45,799 nucleotides of DNA, taken from positions 1 to 45,799 of the forward strand of contig NZ_JAVCAP010000033.1 of assembly GCF_030769565.1 (NCBI RefSeq), written 5' to 3'. A program made the translations under genes and the position numbers. Below are positions 7,639 to 16,627 of the stretch, piece after piece. The notes beneath the pieces are model-generated. The model was not told where the DNA came from. It saw only the letters and a program-made list of their open reading frames with translations, and ran no database searches. Position 1 is the first letter of the stretch. Each line of letters begins with the position of its first letter. This stretch comes from Methylophilus aquaticus (lineage in GTDB: Bacteria > Pseudomonadota > Gammaproteobacteria > Burkholderiales > Methylophilaceae).

Positions 7639-8505
7639 TTAAGTGTTCCAGATACGCGGCCTGATCGCCGGTTTTTGATAATACCATGGCCGCAATTGCT
7701 GCCAGCACTGTTCAAAATATTGCTTGGCTTGTTGCGAGGCATGACCGACGTAGCGTATGCATAACACGTCAGGCAATGCAGTGACGCCCACTTTTGCACC
7801 TGCCACTGTAATCGCTCGACACGCTTGCAGCACCTCGGCGGGGACCGCGCCAGCACATACCAGAAATGTACCAAACACGGCCGCATCGCCCAAGCCGACA
7901 AGGCTGGTTTTGAGCAGATCATCGGCCTGCATATGTGCCCGTTCATTCCAGATCAACTGGTCATTACGGTGAATGCGCTGATGCCACTGATACACCCCGC
8001 GCTGCCATATTTCCTGCTGTGCCTGCCGCCCAAGGCAGACGATATCCCAGGCGGCGTAAGTGGCATCTGCCGCCAGCTGAATCTCTGCGCTGAACCCAAC
8101 TTCAGCGGCATCAAATAAAATAGTTTCTTGTGGCAACCATTCGAGCCCGCTGCCAGCTTCAAGCTGAAATTGCAGGGTTTGTGTCGCGCGGGTGCCATTG
8201 GCTTTGTACCACTTGCCGGCACCCGGGGTCGTCAGCAAGGCGCGCGCACCGGCCTGGAGTGTCACGTGCAACTGCAAGGCATCACCGCCTGCAACGCCAC
8301 CGGGCGGATGCACGACCACGGCATGACATACATCATCCCCTTCAGGATGCAAACTTTTCTGCACCACCAGCGGGCCTTTGTGCAGGCGGTGCGCCAGGTA
8401 AGAGCGTGCATCACGTCTGGCGAAGCCTAGCTCAAGCCTGGCTTGCCAGTGTTTGACTCCAGTTACTTGTAATGACGGGGGTGGCGTATGCTTCAAATCA
8501 TCCAT
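7639..8505 (-). CDS. ureD: Urease accessory protein UreD
   Basis: UreD is the scaffold that docks UreF and UreG on apo-urease and channels nickel. Family motifs in the 288-aa form are HKGPLVVQKSLHPEG, VVHPPGGVAGGDAL, LLTTPGAGKWYKA and LEWLPQETILFD. The start at 8505 (MDDLKHTPPP) is chosen because homologues begin near the conserved Trp-x-Ala segment. An in-frame ATG at 8586 would add 27 hydrophobic residues and run through an inverted repeat. Neither start has a clear ribosome-binding site. Confidence 0.94.
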   Translation of the reverse strand: MDDLKHTPPPSLQVTGVKHWQARLELGFARRDARSYLAHRLHKGPLVVQKSLHPEGDDVCHAVVVHPPGGVAGGDALQLHVTLQAGARALLTTPGAGKWYKANGTRATQTLQFQLEAGSGLEWLPQETILFDAAEVGFSAEIQLAADATYAAWDIVCLGRQAQQEIWQRGVYQWHQRIHRNDQLIWNERAHMQADDLLKTSLVGLGDAAVFGTFLVCAGAVPAEVLQACRAITVAGAKVGVTALPDVLCIRYVGHASQQAKQYFEQCWQQLRPWYYQKPAIRPRIWNT

Positions 8506-8552
8506 AACGGCATCATGCCACAGACAAACCAAAAATATTATTTTTAATACTG

Positions 8553-8619
8553 GCCACAGAGGTCGCAGAGAAAACTTGTTTCGCATTTAAAATGCTTTGC
8601 GCGCTGGGTCCTCTGTGGC
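8553..8619 (-). repeat. Inverted repeat between urtE and ureD
   Basis: GCCACAGAGG at 8553-8562 is complementary to CCTCTGTGGC at 8610-8619, with a 47-nt interval. It lies in the 125-bp gap between the transporter genes and the urease genes and could fold in the transcript. The word CCACAGAGG is also the core of a small repeat scattered in many proteobacterial genomes, so it may be a decayed element and not a regulator. Confidence 0.45.
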
Positions 8620-8630
8620 TAAAGCAGAGA

Positions 8631-9320
8631 CTACACAGACAGGTAGCTTTTCACCTTGGCAGCATCTACATTGTCGCGGGTATCTTCGTGAATAAAGCGG
8701 CCTTTATCAATCACGATAATACGATCGGCCACTTCCATGGTAAAGCTCAGTACCTGCTCAGAAACGATGATGGTGATTTCGCGCATTTTGCGGATCTCAT
8801 TGAGCACCTTGGCAATGTCTTTAATAATCGAAGGTTGAATGCCCTCGGTGGGCTCATCCAGCAACAACACTTTCGGGTTGGTCACCAGTGCCCGGGCAAT
8901 CGCCAGTTGTTGTTGCTGACCACCAGACAGGTTGCCGCCCTTGCGTTTGCGCATCTCGTGCAACACCGGGAACAGGGCAAAAATATCTTCAGGAATCTCG
9001 CCGGTGGCTGACTTTTCCAGCCCGGTTTCAATATTTTCCTGCACCGTCATATTGGGGAAAATCCAGCGGCCTTGTGGCACATAGGCCAGGCCCTTCATGA
9101 CGCGGTCATGGGTAGCGGCCCCTTGCAGGTCCACGCCATCGACCGTGGCCTTGCTGGCCTTGCTGGGCAAAATGCCCATCAATGACTTGAACAGGGTGGT
9201 TTTACCCATGCCGTTACGGCCCATGATGGCCAGGGTTTCGTTTTTGTTCGCTTTAAAGTTCAAGCCATGAATCACCTGGCTTTGGCCATAACTTACCTGC
9301 AAATTTTCAATTTCAAACAT
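8631..9320 (-). CDS. urtE: Urea/amide ABC transporter ATP-binding protein UrtE
   Basis: One of two ATPases of the branched-chain-type (HAAT) urea importer. The 229-aa protein has Walker A GRNGMGKTT near residue 34, the signature LSGGQQQQLAIARAL and Walker B VLLLDEPTEGIQPS; the EGIQ step after Walker B is typical of LivF/UrtE proteins. GAGGAG precedes the ATG. It is the last transporter gene before the urease genes, linking urea uptake to hydrolysis. Confidence 0.95.
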   Translation of the reverse strand: MFEIENLQVSYGQSQVIHGLNFKANKNETLAIMGRNGMGKTTLFKSLMGILPSKASKATVDGVDLQGAATHDRVMKGLAYVPQGRWIFPNMTVQENIETGLEKSATGEIPEDIFALFPVLHEMRKRKGGNLSGGQQQQLAIARALVTNPKVLLLDEPTEGIQPSIIKDIAKVLNEIRKMREITIIVSEQVLSFTMEVADRIIVIDKGRFIHEDTRDNVDAAKVKSYLSV

Positions 9321-9349
9321 GCGATACTCCTCAAGTAATGGCGCTTTAA

Positions 9350-10093
9350 TTAATGGCCTAAATACACTTCAATCACTTTTTCGTCGGCCTGCACTTTTTC
9401 CATGGGACCTTCGGCGAGAATTTTGCCCTGGTGCAGCACGGTGACTTTGTGTGCAATTTTTTTGACGAATTCCATGTCGTGCTCAATCACAATCACCGAG
9501 CGGTTCTGGCAGATACGGTTGAGCAAGTCGGCCGTCTGGTCACGCTCTTTCGCGCTCATGCCGGCCACCGGTTCATCCAGCATCAATAATTCAGGCTCTT
9601 GCATCAACAGCATGCCGATTTCCAGCCATTGCTTCTGGCCATGGCTGAGCAAGGCAGATTCCATGTCCAGAAACTCGGTCAGCATGATGTCGGCGGCTAC
9701 TCTGCGTACCTGATCTTCCACCTCTTGTGTGCGTTTAAAGGTCAGGCTACCAAATACCCCACGGCCTTTGGGGTAGGACACTTCCAGATTCTGGTATACC
9801 GTGAGGTTTTCATAAATCGAAGGATTCTGAAATTTACGCCCCACGCCTGAACGCACAATTTCGTGCTCGGACAGTTTGGTCAGTTCGGTATTGTTAAACT
9901 TGATCGATCCACCGGTAGATTTTGTTTTACCGCAGATCAAATCCAGTACGGTGGTTTTACCCGCGCCGTTGGGGCCGACCAGCACACGCAATTCGTTTTT
10001 ATCGATATACATGGTCAGGTTATCCACGGCTTTAAAACCATCAAATGAGACGGTAAGATCCTCAACGGCCAAGACGAAGTCGGTATTACTCAT
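9350..10093 (-). CDS. urtD: Urea/amide ABC transporter ATP-binding protein UrtD
   Basis: The second ATPase of the importer, 247 aa, LivG-like. It has Walker A GPNGAGKTT, a UrtD-type signature LSHGQKQWLEIGM in place of the usual LSGGQ, and Walker B LLMLDEPVAGMS. Its ATG overlaps the urtC stop (ATGA), so the two are translationally coupled. Confidence 0.95.
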   Translation of the reverse strand: MSNTDFVLAVEDLTVSFDGFKAVDNLTMYIDKNELRVLVGPNGAGKTTVLDLICGKTKSTGGSIKFNNTELTKLSEHEIVRSGVGRKFQNPSIYENLTVYQNLEVSYPKGRGVFGSLTFKRTQEVEDQVRRVAADIMLTEFLDMESALLSHGQKQWLEIGMLLMQEPELLMLDEPVAGMSAKERDQTADLLNRICQNRSVIVIEHDMEFVKKIAHKVTVLHQGKILAEGPMEKVQADEKVIEVYLGH

Positions 10094-11373
10094 GCTTCTG
10101 CTCCTCTAATATTCGGGCTGCTGATGGCTGCCTTTTTGCGTGTGGTTTTCTTGACGGAGGCCGCAACATCGGTAGATTCAGTTGCAGCTGCTGCTTCGGC
10201 AGACAATGTTTCAGTAAGTACAGCGTGTGTTTCTACCCCGGTTGTACTTACTTCAGGCTTTTTTGCAGTCACCGCTTTATCTTTGAACCAGCCATATTTA
10301 GTAGCGTATTTATCCCAGATTCCGGCAATGCCATTCGGGAAAAACATCACCACTGCAATAAACAGGCCACCCATCAGAAACAGCCACAGCTCAGGGTAGG
10401 TTTCGGAGAACACGGTTTTGCCGTAGTTCACCAGCAAGGTGCCATACACTGCACCGATCAGCGAAGCACGCCCGCCCACTGCACAGAAGATCACCATTTC
10501 GATCGAAGGCACAATACCGACAAACGAAGGCGACATAAAGCCGACTTGCAGCGTAAACATGGCACCACCCACCGCAGACATCATGGCGGCCAGGCAGAAG
10601 ATGAAGATTTTAAAATTGGACACATCGTAGCCAGAGAAACGCACGCGTTCTTCTTTATCTCGCATGGCCAGCAGCAACATGCCGAACTTGCTGCTCATGA
10701 CGTATTTAGACAGGAAAATGGCACCGAACAGCAGCAGGCCGTTGGCATAGTACAAAATGTATTTTGCAGAATCGGTACGAATATCCCAGCCAAGCATGGT
10801 ACGCAAGTCAGTCATGCCGTTCACACCACCGGTGTAGCCTTGCTGACCCACAATCAGAATACTCAGAATCAGTGCCACGGCCTGGGTGATGATAGAGAAG
10901 TACACCCCGCCTACACGGCGTTTGAACATGGCATAACCAATAATGTAGGCAAACAGTGCGGGAATGGTCAGTACTGCAAAAATGGTAAACGGCAGACTCT
11001 TGAACGGCTCCCAGAACCATGGCAAGGCCGTCAACTGGTTCCAGTCCATAAAGTCGGGAATGCCCGGTGTAGACTGGATTTTGGTCGTGATGGGGTCTGA
11101 AGCTTCCAGCTTGAGGAACATGGCCATGGCATAACCGCCCAGCCCAAAAAATATGCCCTGGCCCAGACTTAAAATCCCGCCATGCCCCCACAACAGTACC
11201 AGGCCAACAGCCACAAAAGCGTAAGTCAGATATTTACCGATCAGGTTGAGGCGAAAAATATCCACCCCCAGCGGTAACACCAGGAAGATCACAGCGGCCA
11301 GCACTGCCAGCCCGATTACCCCCTGCTTACCGCCCAGCAAATCGCTGGCACACATTTTTTCCCATAAAGTCAT
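10090..11373 (-). CDS. urtC: Urea/amide ABC transporter permease UrtC (FmdF-like) with Ala/Lys-rich tail
   Basis: The second membrane subunit of the importer (427 aa), LivM-like, with about ten hydrophobic segments and the motifs LLWGHGGILSLGQGIFFGLGGY and QQGYTGGVNGMTDL (shown only in part). Start: ATG at 11373, preceded by GAGGAG; an ATG 27 bp upstream has no such site. After the family's usual end (KYGWFKDK) the protein continues about 60 residues in a low-complexity Ala/Thr/Glu then Lys/Arg-rich tail (SVKKTTRKKAA). Such a tail is unusual for a permease and would lie outside the membrane domain. It corresponds to fmdF in the M. methylotrophus cluster. Confidence 0.93.
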   Translation of the reverse strand: MTLWEKMCASDLLGGKQGVIGLAVLAAVIFLVLPLGVDIFRLNLIGKYLTYAFVAVGLVLLWGHGGILSLGQGIFFGLGGYAMAMFLKLEASDPITTKIQSTPGIPDFMDWNQLTALPWFWEPFKSLPFTIFAVLTIPALFAYIIGYAMFKRRVGGVYFSIITQAVALILSILIVGQQGYTGGVNGMTDLRTMLGWDIRTDSAKYILYYANGLLLFGAIFLSKYVMSSKFGMLLLAMRDKEERVRFSGYDVSNFKIFIFCLAAMMSAVGGAMFTLQVGFMSPSFVGIVPSIEMVIFCAVGGRASLIGAVYGTLLVNYGKTVFSETYPELWLFLMGGLFIAVVMFFPNGIAGIWDKYATKYGWFKDKAVTAKKPEVSTTGVETHAVLTETLSAEAAAATESTDVAASVKKTTRKKAAISSPNIRGAEA

Positions 11374-11485
11374 CAAGATTCTCCTCGGTTGATGCGTCAA
11401 TTCTATTGCGACAGATATAAAGTACTAATACGTCTATTTACTTATGGCAACGCGTGCGCAATCTGTGCAGGCGTTGCCCGATCTG

Positions 11486-12403
11486 TTATTTACGCAGTTT
11501 GGAGGCAAACAGGCCTTCCGGTTTCATCATCAGAATAGTGACGATGGCCAGCAAGGTACTGACCTTGCCCATCGAGCTGGTCATAAAGAACTGCAGTACA
11601 GACTGCGCCTGGGCGATACCGAAGGCAGACGCAATCGTGCCCACAATACTGGCTGCGCCACCAAACACCACCACCATAAAGCTGTCCACAATATAGAGCG
11701 TACCGGTGGTTGGGCCTGTGGAGGCAATCGTGGTAAAGGCGGCACCCGCAATGCCGGCAATGCCGCACCCCAGAGCAAACGTCACACGGTCCACTTTGGC
11801 CGTATTGATACCGACAGCGCCTGCCATGGTACGGTTTTGTACCGTAGCACGCACACGCAAGCCCCAGCGTGATTTATACATGAACATGTATACGCCGAAA
11901 GTGACCAGTGCTGCCAGACCCATCACAAACAGACCGTTAATCGGGATATCAATATCCGGCGTTGGATTGACCGAACCGAGCATCCACTCAGGCAATTCGG
12001 CACTGACTTCTTTGGCACCGAAGGTGGAGCGGAAGATTTGCTGCATGACCAGGCTCAAGCCCCAGGTGGCGAGCAAGGTATCCAAAGGCCGCTTGTAGAG
12101 ATGCCGGATAATGGCAAACTCGACCAGATACCCCACTGCAAAGGCCAGCCCAAATGCAATGATAATGGCGAAAATAAAATAGTAATCGGTGAAGCCGTAA
12201 CTGGCTGCCACCTTGGAAATCATCACGGTGGTATAGGCACCAATGGTCATAAACTCACCATGCGCCATGTTAATCACACCCATCTGCCCGAAAATAATCG
12301 CGAGACCCAGCGCCATCAGCAGCAACACTGTAAACATGCTCAGGCCTGAAAAACCCTGCATCACCACAATATTGCCTATTTCTGCCATCGAATAACCAAA
12401 CAT
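11486..12403 (-). CDS. urtB: Urea/amide ABC transporter permease UrtB (FmdE-like)
   Basis: The first membrane subunit, 305 aa, LivH-like. Conserved motifs include FGQMGVINMAHGEFM near residue 40 and RPLDTLLATWGLSL, with GTLYIVDSFMVVVFGG near the end. Many proteobacterial UrtB proteins carry a long extra N-terminal exported domain (about 500 aa in total). This one is the compact form and starts directly in the membrane domain. AAGGAG precedes the ATG at 12403. It corresponds to fmdE. Confidence 0.94.
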   Translation of the reverse strand: MFGYSMAEIGNIVVMQGFSGLSMFTVLLLMALGLAIIFGQMGVINMAHGEFMTIGAYTTVMISKVAASYGFTDYYFIFAIIIAFGLAFAVGYLVEFAIIRHLYKRPLDTLLATWGLSLVMQQIFRSTFGAKEVSAELPEWMLGSVNPTPDIDIPINGLFVMGLAALVTFGVYMFMYKSRWGLRVRATVQNRTMAGAVGINTAKVDRVTFALGCGIAGIAGAAFTTIASTGPTTGTLYIVDSFMVVVFGGAASIVGTIASAFGIAQAQSVLQFFMTSSMGKVSTLLAIVTILMMKPEGLFASKLRK

Positions 12404-12454
12404 ATCGGTCTCCTTAAAACATCACTTCTTTATTGGATTTTCACTACTTGTGCC

Positions 12455-12486
12455 AAACGGTAGCCGGAGAATTCCGGCTACCGTTT
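12455..12486 (-). terminator. Stem-loop between urtA and urtB
   Basis: A perfect 14-bp stem (AAACGGTAGCCGGA at 12455-12468 and its complement at 12473-12486) with a 4-nt loop lies in the 105-bp gap after the binding-protein gene. There is no T run on the transcribed strand, so it is more likely an mRNA-stabilising or partial-termination element that keeps urtA above the membrane subunits, as is common in ABC operons. Confidence 0.75.
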
Positions 12487-12508
12487 AAGCCTTTAGGCCA
12501 CTACCAGA

Positions 12509-13753
12509 TTATTGGTAGCCTTTTGGAAATGGATCAGGTTTGATGTAGCCAGAAGTGTAGACCACTTTAGCTTGACCATCTTTACCCCATTGACCAATAC
12601 GCAGCTTGGTGGTCAGGTGATGGTTAGCTTCTACAGTCACAGGACCTTCAGGTGCATCTTTGAACTCGTAACCTGGCAATGCAGCTTGTACCTTGTCTAC
12701 GTCAAAGCTACCGGCACGTTCAACTGCAGCTTTGTACAACCATGGGCCCAGATAAGCAGCTTGAGTCACGTCGCCGATTACAGCATCTTTACCCCAGCGT
12801 TTTTTGAATGCTTCCACAAATTTCTTGTTGGCATCATTGTCTTGCGACTGGAAGTATTTCATGGCTGAGTAGAAACCAGCCAGGTTTTCACCGCCAATAC
12901 CCAATACTTCATCTTCAGTCACGGAGATGGTCAGCATGGTTTGCTTGCTTGAGTTCAAGCCCGCTGCGTTCAACTGTTTGAACCATGCCACGTTACTGCC
13001 GCCCACGACCGCTGCGTAGATCACGTCAGGCTTTTTCAGTTTGATTTTGTTGATCACAGAACCAAATTGCGTGTCACCCAAAGCGATGTACTCTTCACCT
13101 ACCACTTTACCGCCCAGATGTTGCTCGATGTGTTTACGCGCAATTTTCATCGAAGTACGTGGCCAGATGTAGTCAGACCCAATCAGGTAGAACGTTTTGG
13201 CTTTCTTCTCTTTAGCGATCCAGTCCAGACCTGCCAGAATTTGTTGTGTGGCTTCCTGACCTGTGTAGAACACGTTTTTGGATTGCTCCAGACCTTCGTA
13301 GAAGGTTGGGTAGAACAACAAGCCATTGTCTTTTTCAAACACTGGCAAGGCCGCTTTACGTGAAGCTGAAGTCCAGCAACCCATCACAGAAGCCACTTTG
13401 TCTTTTTCCAGCAGTTTCTTTGCTTTTTCAGCAAATGTTGGCCAGTCAGATGCACCATCTTCCTGAATCACTTCGATCTTGCGACCCAAGATACCGCCCA
13501 TGGCATTGATTTGTTCAATCGCCAGCTTTTCAGCTTGAATAGATCCGGTTTCACTGATCGCCATGGTGCCGGTGGCAGAGTGAAGAATACCTACTTTGAC
13601 TGTAGTGTCTGTCACTGCCAGACCCGTCGTATTGACTTTAGCAGTCGGATAATCCGCAGCAAATGCGTGGCCAGTCACGAGGCCTGCTGCCATCATGGCG
13701 CCAACCAGCGCACCACTGACTTTCATAAAACCTCTTCTGTTTAAGGTACTCAT
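12509..13753 (-). CDS. urtA: Urea/amide ABC transporter substrate-binding protein UrtA (FmdD-like)
   Basis: This 414-aa periplasmic binding protein is of the branched-chain amino acid/amide/urea type. A twin-arginine signal (NRRGFMKVSGALVG) with cleavage near AFA-ADYP suggests Tat export. The mature part shows KVGILHSATGTMAISETG and GCWTSASRKAALPVFE, typical of UrtA. AAAGGAG lies 8 bp before the ATG. It sits directly after fmdB and is the counterpart of FmdD, so it probably binds short-chain amides and urea. Confidence 0.95.
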   Translation of the reverse strand: MSTLNRRGFMKVSGALVGAMMAAGLVTGHAFAADYPTAKVNTTGLAVTDTTVKVGILHSATGTMAISETGSIQAEKLAIEQINAMGGILGRKIEVIQEDGASDWPTFAEKAKKLLEKDKVASVMGCWTSASRKAALPVFEKDNGLLFYPTFYEGLEQSKNVFYTGQEATQQILAGLDWIAKEKKAKTFYLIGSDYIWPRTSMKIARKHIEQHLGGKVVGEEYIALGDTQFGSVINKIKLKKPDVIYAAVVGGSNVAWFKQLNAAGLNSSKQTMLTISVTEDEVLGIGGENLAGFYSAMKYFQSQDNDANKKFVEAFKKRWGKDAVIGDVTQAAYLGPWLYKAAVERAGSFDVDKVQAALPGYEFKDAPEGPVTVEANHHLTTKLRIGQWGKDGQAKVVYTSGYIKPDPFPKGYQ

Positions 13754-13823
13754 TACATCTTCTCCTTTATGGATAAATCAACAAATGACATCATTAAAAT
13801 ATTGCTTGGCAGCGGCCTGACAC

Positions 13824-14162
13824 TTAATGTCCAACCATCCACGGCCGGGCCGTTCTTTTGGTCTGCATTTGCAATGCAGGCTTGCCAGTTTCTTCATTCA
13901 CCTTGGTGGTGGTTTTACAGGTATGACTGCCTGTACACCCACAGCTTGAACGTCTTGCACTCCGAGGCTCATGTGCAGATTTCTCGTTACGCTCATGCGC
14001 AGACCGTTGCAATTTGCTCATGATGGCCAGCTTGGGCACCGACAGGATGCGTGGGCTGACGGCCCCACAACAATCACACTCGGCTGGCAAGCTGGACTCG
14101 CTCATTTTGCGCAGCGCAGTAAATACGCCACAACTGTCACATTCATATTCGTACAAAGGCAT
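13824..14162 (-). CDS. fmdB: FmdB zinc-ribbon protein
   Basis: This 112-aa protein begins MPLYEYECDSC and has two CxxC pairs (CDSC, CDCC), the FmdB-type zinc ribbon. FmdB was named in the M. methylotrophus formamidase cluster and was proposed to be regulatory; its biochemical role is uncertain. A further Cys cluster (CGCTGSHTC) lies near residue 80. AAGGAGGTG precedes the ATG by 6 bp; a GTG two codons upstream is too close. It is 12 bp downstream of fmdA. Confidence 0.92.
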   Translation of the reverse strand: MPLYEYECDSCGVFTALRKMSESSLPAECDCCGAVSPRILSVPKLAIMSKLQRSAHERNEKSAHEPRSARRSSCGCTGSHTCKTTTKVNEETGKPALQMQTKRTARPWMVGH

Positions 14163-14174
14163 CTGCACACCTCC

Positions 14175-15398
14175 TTATGAAGTATAGGAAACATCAATAC
14201 CCGGTGGCACCATGATCTTCGGTCCGTCAGCATTCGGACGAATGTCGAACTCAAAGATCTCGGTGGGGATCCACAAGGTGGCGCAGGCGTTAGGGATATC
14301 GACAATACCGCTGATATGCCCTTCAACCGGTGCGGTACCCAGAATCGATACCGCCTGTTCGCCGCTGTAACCAAATTTCTTCAGGTACTCAATCGCGTTC
14401 AGGCAAGCCTGACGGTAAGCCACATGCACATCCAGATAGTGCTGTTTGCCAGCCTCATCAACCGAGATCCCTTCAAAAATCACATAATCACGGTAGGTGG
14501 GTGTAATTGGACTTGGTTGGAAAATCGGGTTTTTAATACCGTATTTCTTCACGCCATCTTTAATCAGGCTAACTTTGATATCCAGATAACCGGCCATCTC
14601 AATCGCGCCGCAGAAAGTAATTTCGCCATCGCCTTGTGAGAAGTGCAGGTCACCCATGGACAGGCCACCGTCTTTCACATAAACAGGGAAATACACTTTT
14701 GAACCCTTGGTCAGGTTTTTGATGTCGCAGTTACCACCATGGTCACGCGGCGGCACAGTACGCGCACCCTCAGCAGCCGCAGCTTTGGCTGCATCGCCGG
14801 TCAACTTACCCATCACCGCGGCTTTTGGTTCTGGCGGCAAGGCCAGCGCCGGTACACGGTCAGGATCGGTTGCAATCAAGGCCGCTTCACGCTTGTTCCA
14901 GGTTTCGAGCAATTCACGTGAAGGCAAACAGCCAATCAGGCCAGGGTGCATAATGCCGGCATAACGCACTTTTGGAATATGGCGCGAAGTGGTGTATACC
15001 CCGTGGAAATCCCAGATGGATTTGCTGGCTTCAGGAAAGTGGTCAACGAGAAAGCCGCCGCCATTTTCCTTTGCAAAAATACCGTTAAAACCCCACTGAG
15101 AATCCTCAAAAGTACCCACATCCAGAATATCCACCACCATCAGGTCGCCCGGCTCGGCACCTTCAACGCCGATCGGGCCACTCAGGTAGTGCACCTGGGT
15201 CAAGTCCACGTCACGAATGTCATTGGCGCTGTCGTTGTTGCCAATCTGGCCACCGGTCCAGTCCATACATTCCACACGGAACTCGTCACCCGGCTTGACC
15301 ATGGCAATCATGGGCAGGTCGGGGTGCCAACGGTTATGAATCTGACCGTCTTGCTCCCAGGGTTTCTTATCCAAATCCAACTTCACTATTGTTTTCAT
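14175..15398 (-). CDS. fmdA: Formamidase FmdA
   Basis: FmdA hydrolyses formamide to formate and ammonia in the cytoplasm; in a methylotroph the formate can also be oxidised for energy. The 407-aa protein belongs to the acetamidase/formamidase family. Visible motifs include FRVECMDWTGGQIGNNDSA, GVEGAEPGDLMVVDI, a HPGLIGCLPS segment and GDLHFSQGDGEITFCGAIE. Start: ATG at 15398, 9 bp after AAGGAG; an ATG three codons earlier abuts the ribosome-binding site. The length agrees with the characterised M. methylotrophus enzyme as I remember it. Confidence 0.96.
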   Translation of the reverse strand: MKTIVKLDLDKKPWEQDGQIHNRWHPDLPMIAMVKPGDEFRVECMDWTGGQIGNNDSANDIRDVDLTQVHYLSGPIGVEGAEPGDLMVVDILDVGTFEDSQWGFNGIFAKENGGGFLVDHFPEASKSIWDFHGVYTTSRHIPKVRYAGIMHPGLIGCLPSRELLETWNKREAALIATDPDRVPALALPPEPKAAVMGKLTGDAAKAAAAEGARTVPPRDHGGNCDIKNLTKGSKVYFPVYVKDGGLSMGDLHFSQGDGEITFCGAIEMAGYLDIKVSLIKDGVKKYGIKNPIFQPSPITPTYRDYVIFEGISVDEAGKQHYLDVHVAYRQACLNAIEYLKKFGYSGEQAVSILGTAPVEGHISGIVDIPNACATLWIPTEIFEFDIRPNADGPKIMVPPGIDVSYTS

Positions 15399-15439
15399 TA
15401 CACTCATCTCCTTTGTGAGAAAGGGTTATAAGTCATTCA

Positions 15440-16627
15440 TTAGAATTGCATTTGCAGGGCGACTTTTAAGAAATTGTCGCTCGATGCACCTGAAGTATCT
15501 GTCTTGCCGTAAGTTGCCGTGATGACAGAGTTGTATGGCGCAATCACGTAGTTAGCACCGACTTCCATACGCTTGGTGTCGCCACCTGTTCTGGAGTTGG
15601 TGAAAACATTAGTGGTCGAATTAAACGAGGTAGTACCATCGGCATCAAACTTTTGGTAGCGTACGATAGGCATAAATTTGCCCCAACCTACTGGCTCGCT
15701 AAACAAATAGCCCAAACCGGCTGAGTACGCTTTGCCTTGTTCACCCAGAAATACATTGTCGGTGTCATAGTAGTAGTAGGCTGCTTCAGCTGAGAATGTG
15801 CCTGGGCCCACATCTTTTTTCTCTAACAAGAAATCAACGCTGTAAGATTTGTAATCACCAACCGCATTGGACACTGACGGGGCAACTGAACCATCTTTTT
15901 TCATACGGCCAGCAATGCCGATTGAGAGAATATCTTTGGCACCAAAGTAGTTACCTGTGCCGTAGTACCCTGGCTCAGCATCCCAAAAGTTGTATTGCAC
16001 GCGACCGGCATACATCAAATTATCTTTAGTTGTTGTAGATTGTGACTGCGCACCTACACCACTAAAGCGGAAAATCTGATTACCTTCAAACGCACCAAAT
16101 GAGATAGCAAGGTGGTCTTCGAGGAAGCTGGAAACAACAGCTACACCGTCGTCACGACCAATTACGCCGCCGTTCCAGCCATAACGTGAAGCAATATTGG
16201 CCCAGTAGCCGCCACCCATAGAGTAGTAAGGACCAGCCATATTTGCACGGTCACTAGGTGATAGGAAACGACCCGCCCAGATAGAAACTTCCGGCGTTAA
16301 CTGGAACTGAACGTTCGCGTCAATCACTTCGACGTTAGAACCAGCAGAGCCGCCACCTGATTTTTCAGTGTTCAGCATGCCTTTAATATATTTGTTAAAT
16401 GAACCAGACAAATACAAACGGGCACTGTCTAATGTAAAGTCATTGGAACGATCACTGTTGCTATTTACCGCATCCTCAACAGAGTTATAACTGGTGATAA
16501 AACCGAAGCCTGCACTGATATACTTGTCTTCGCCGAAACTAATCGTAGCCCCTGCGTTTGCCAGTTGTGCACCAGTTGCGCACACCATGGCTACTGCAGT
16601 ATGTAAGGCACATTTTTTCAAATTCAT
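15440..16627 (-). CDS. fmdC: FmdC-type outer-membrane porin for amides/urea
   Basis: This 395-aa protein has a signal peptide (MNLKKCALHTAVAMVCATGA ... ANA), many alternating aromatic beta-strands and a terminal phenylalanine (LKVALQMQF), the signature of an outer-membrane beta-barrel. It is the first gene of the cluster and precedes fmdA, as fmdC does in M. methylotrophus, where it was proposed to admit short-chain amides and urea. Two adjacent ATGs follow AAAGGGAG; the second, at 16627, is better spaced. Confidence 0.9.
   Translation of the reverse strand: MNLKKCALHTAVAMVCATGAQLANAGATISFGEDKYISAGFGFITSYNSVEDAVNSNSDRSNDFTLDSARLYLSGSFNKYIKGMLNTEKSGGGSAGSNVEVIDANVQFQLTPEVSIWAGRFLSPSDRANMAGPYYSMGGGYWANIASRYGWNGGVIGRDDGVAVVSSFLEDHLAISFGAFEGNQIFRFSGVGAQSQSTTTKDNLMYAGRVQYNFWDAEPGYYGTGNYFGAKDILSIGIAGRMKKDGSVAPSVSNAVGDYKSYSVDFLLEKKDVGPGTFSAEAAYYYYDTDNVFLGEQGKAYSAGLGYLFSEPVGWGKFMPIVRYQKFDADGTTSFNSTTNVFTNSRTGGDTKRMEVGANYVIAPYNSVITATYGKTDTSGASSDNFLKVALQMQF

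Noticed and set aside
10213-10222. GTAAGTACAGC in urtC, identical to the end of the CRISPR repeat
   Set aside because: An 11-base match to one of many possible words in 45 kb is expected by chance, and it lies within a coding region, so it is not a tracrRNA or an array remnant.
10225-11100. 291-codon plus-strand frame opposite urtC
   Set aside because: Rich in His, Gln and Arg, as expected from the reverse complement of a hydrophobic permease gene; no start signals.
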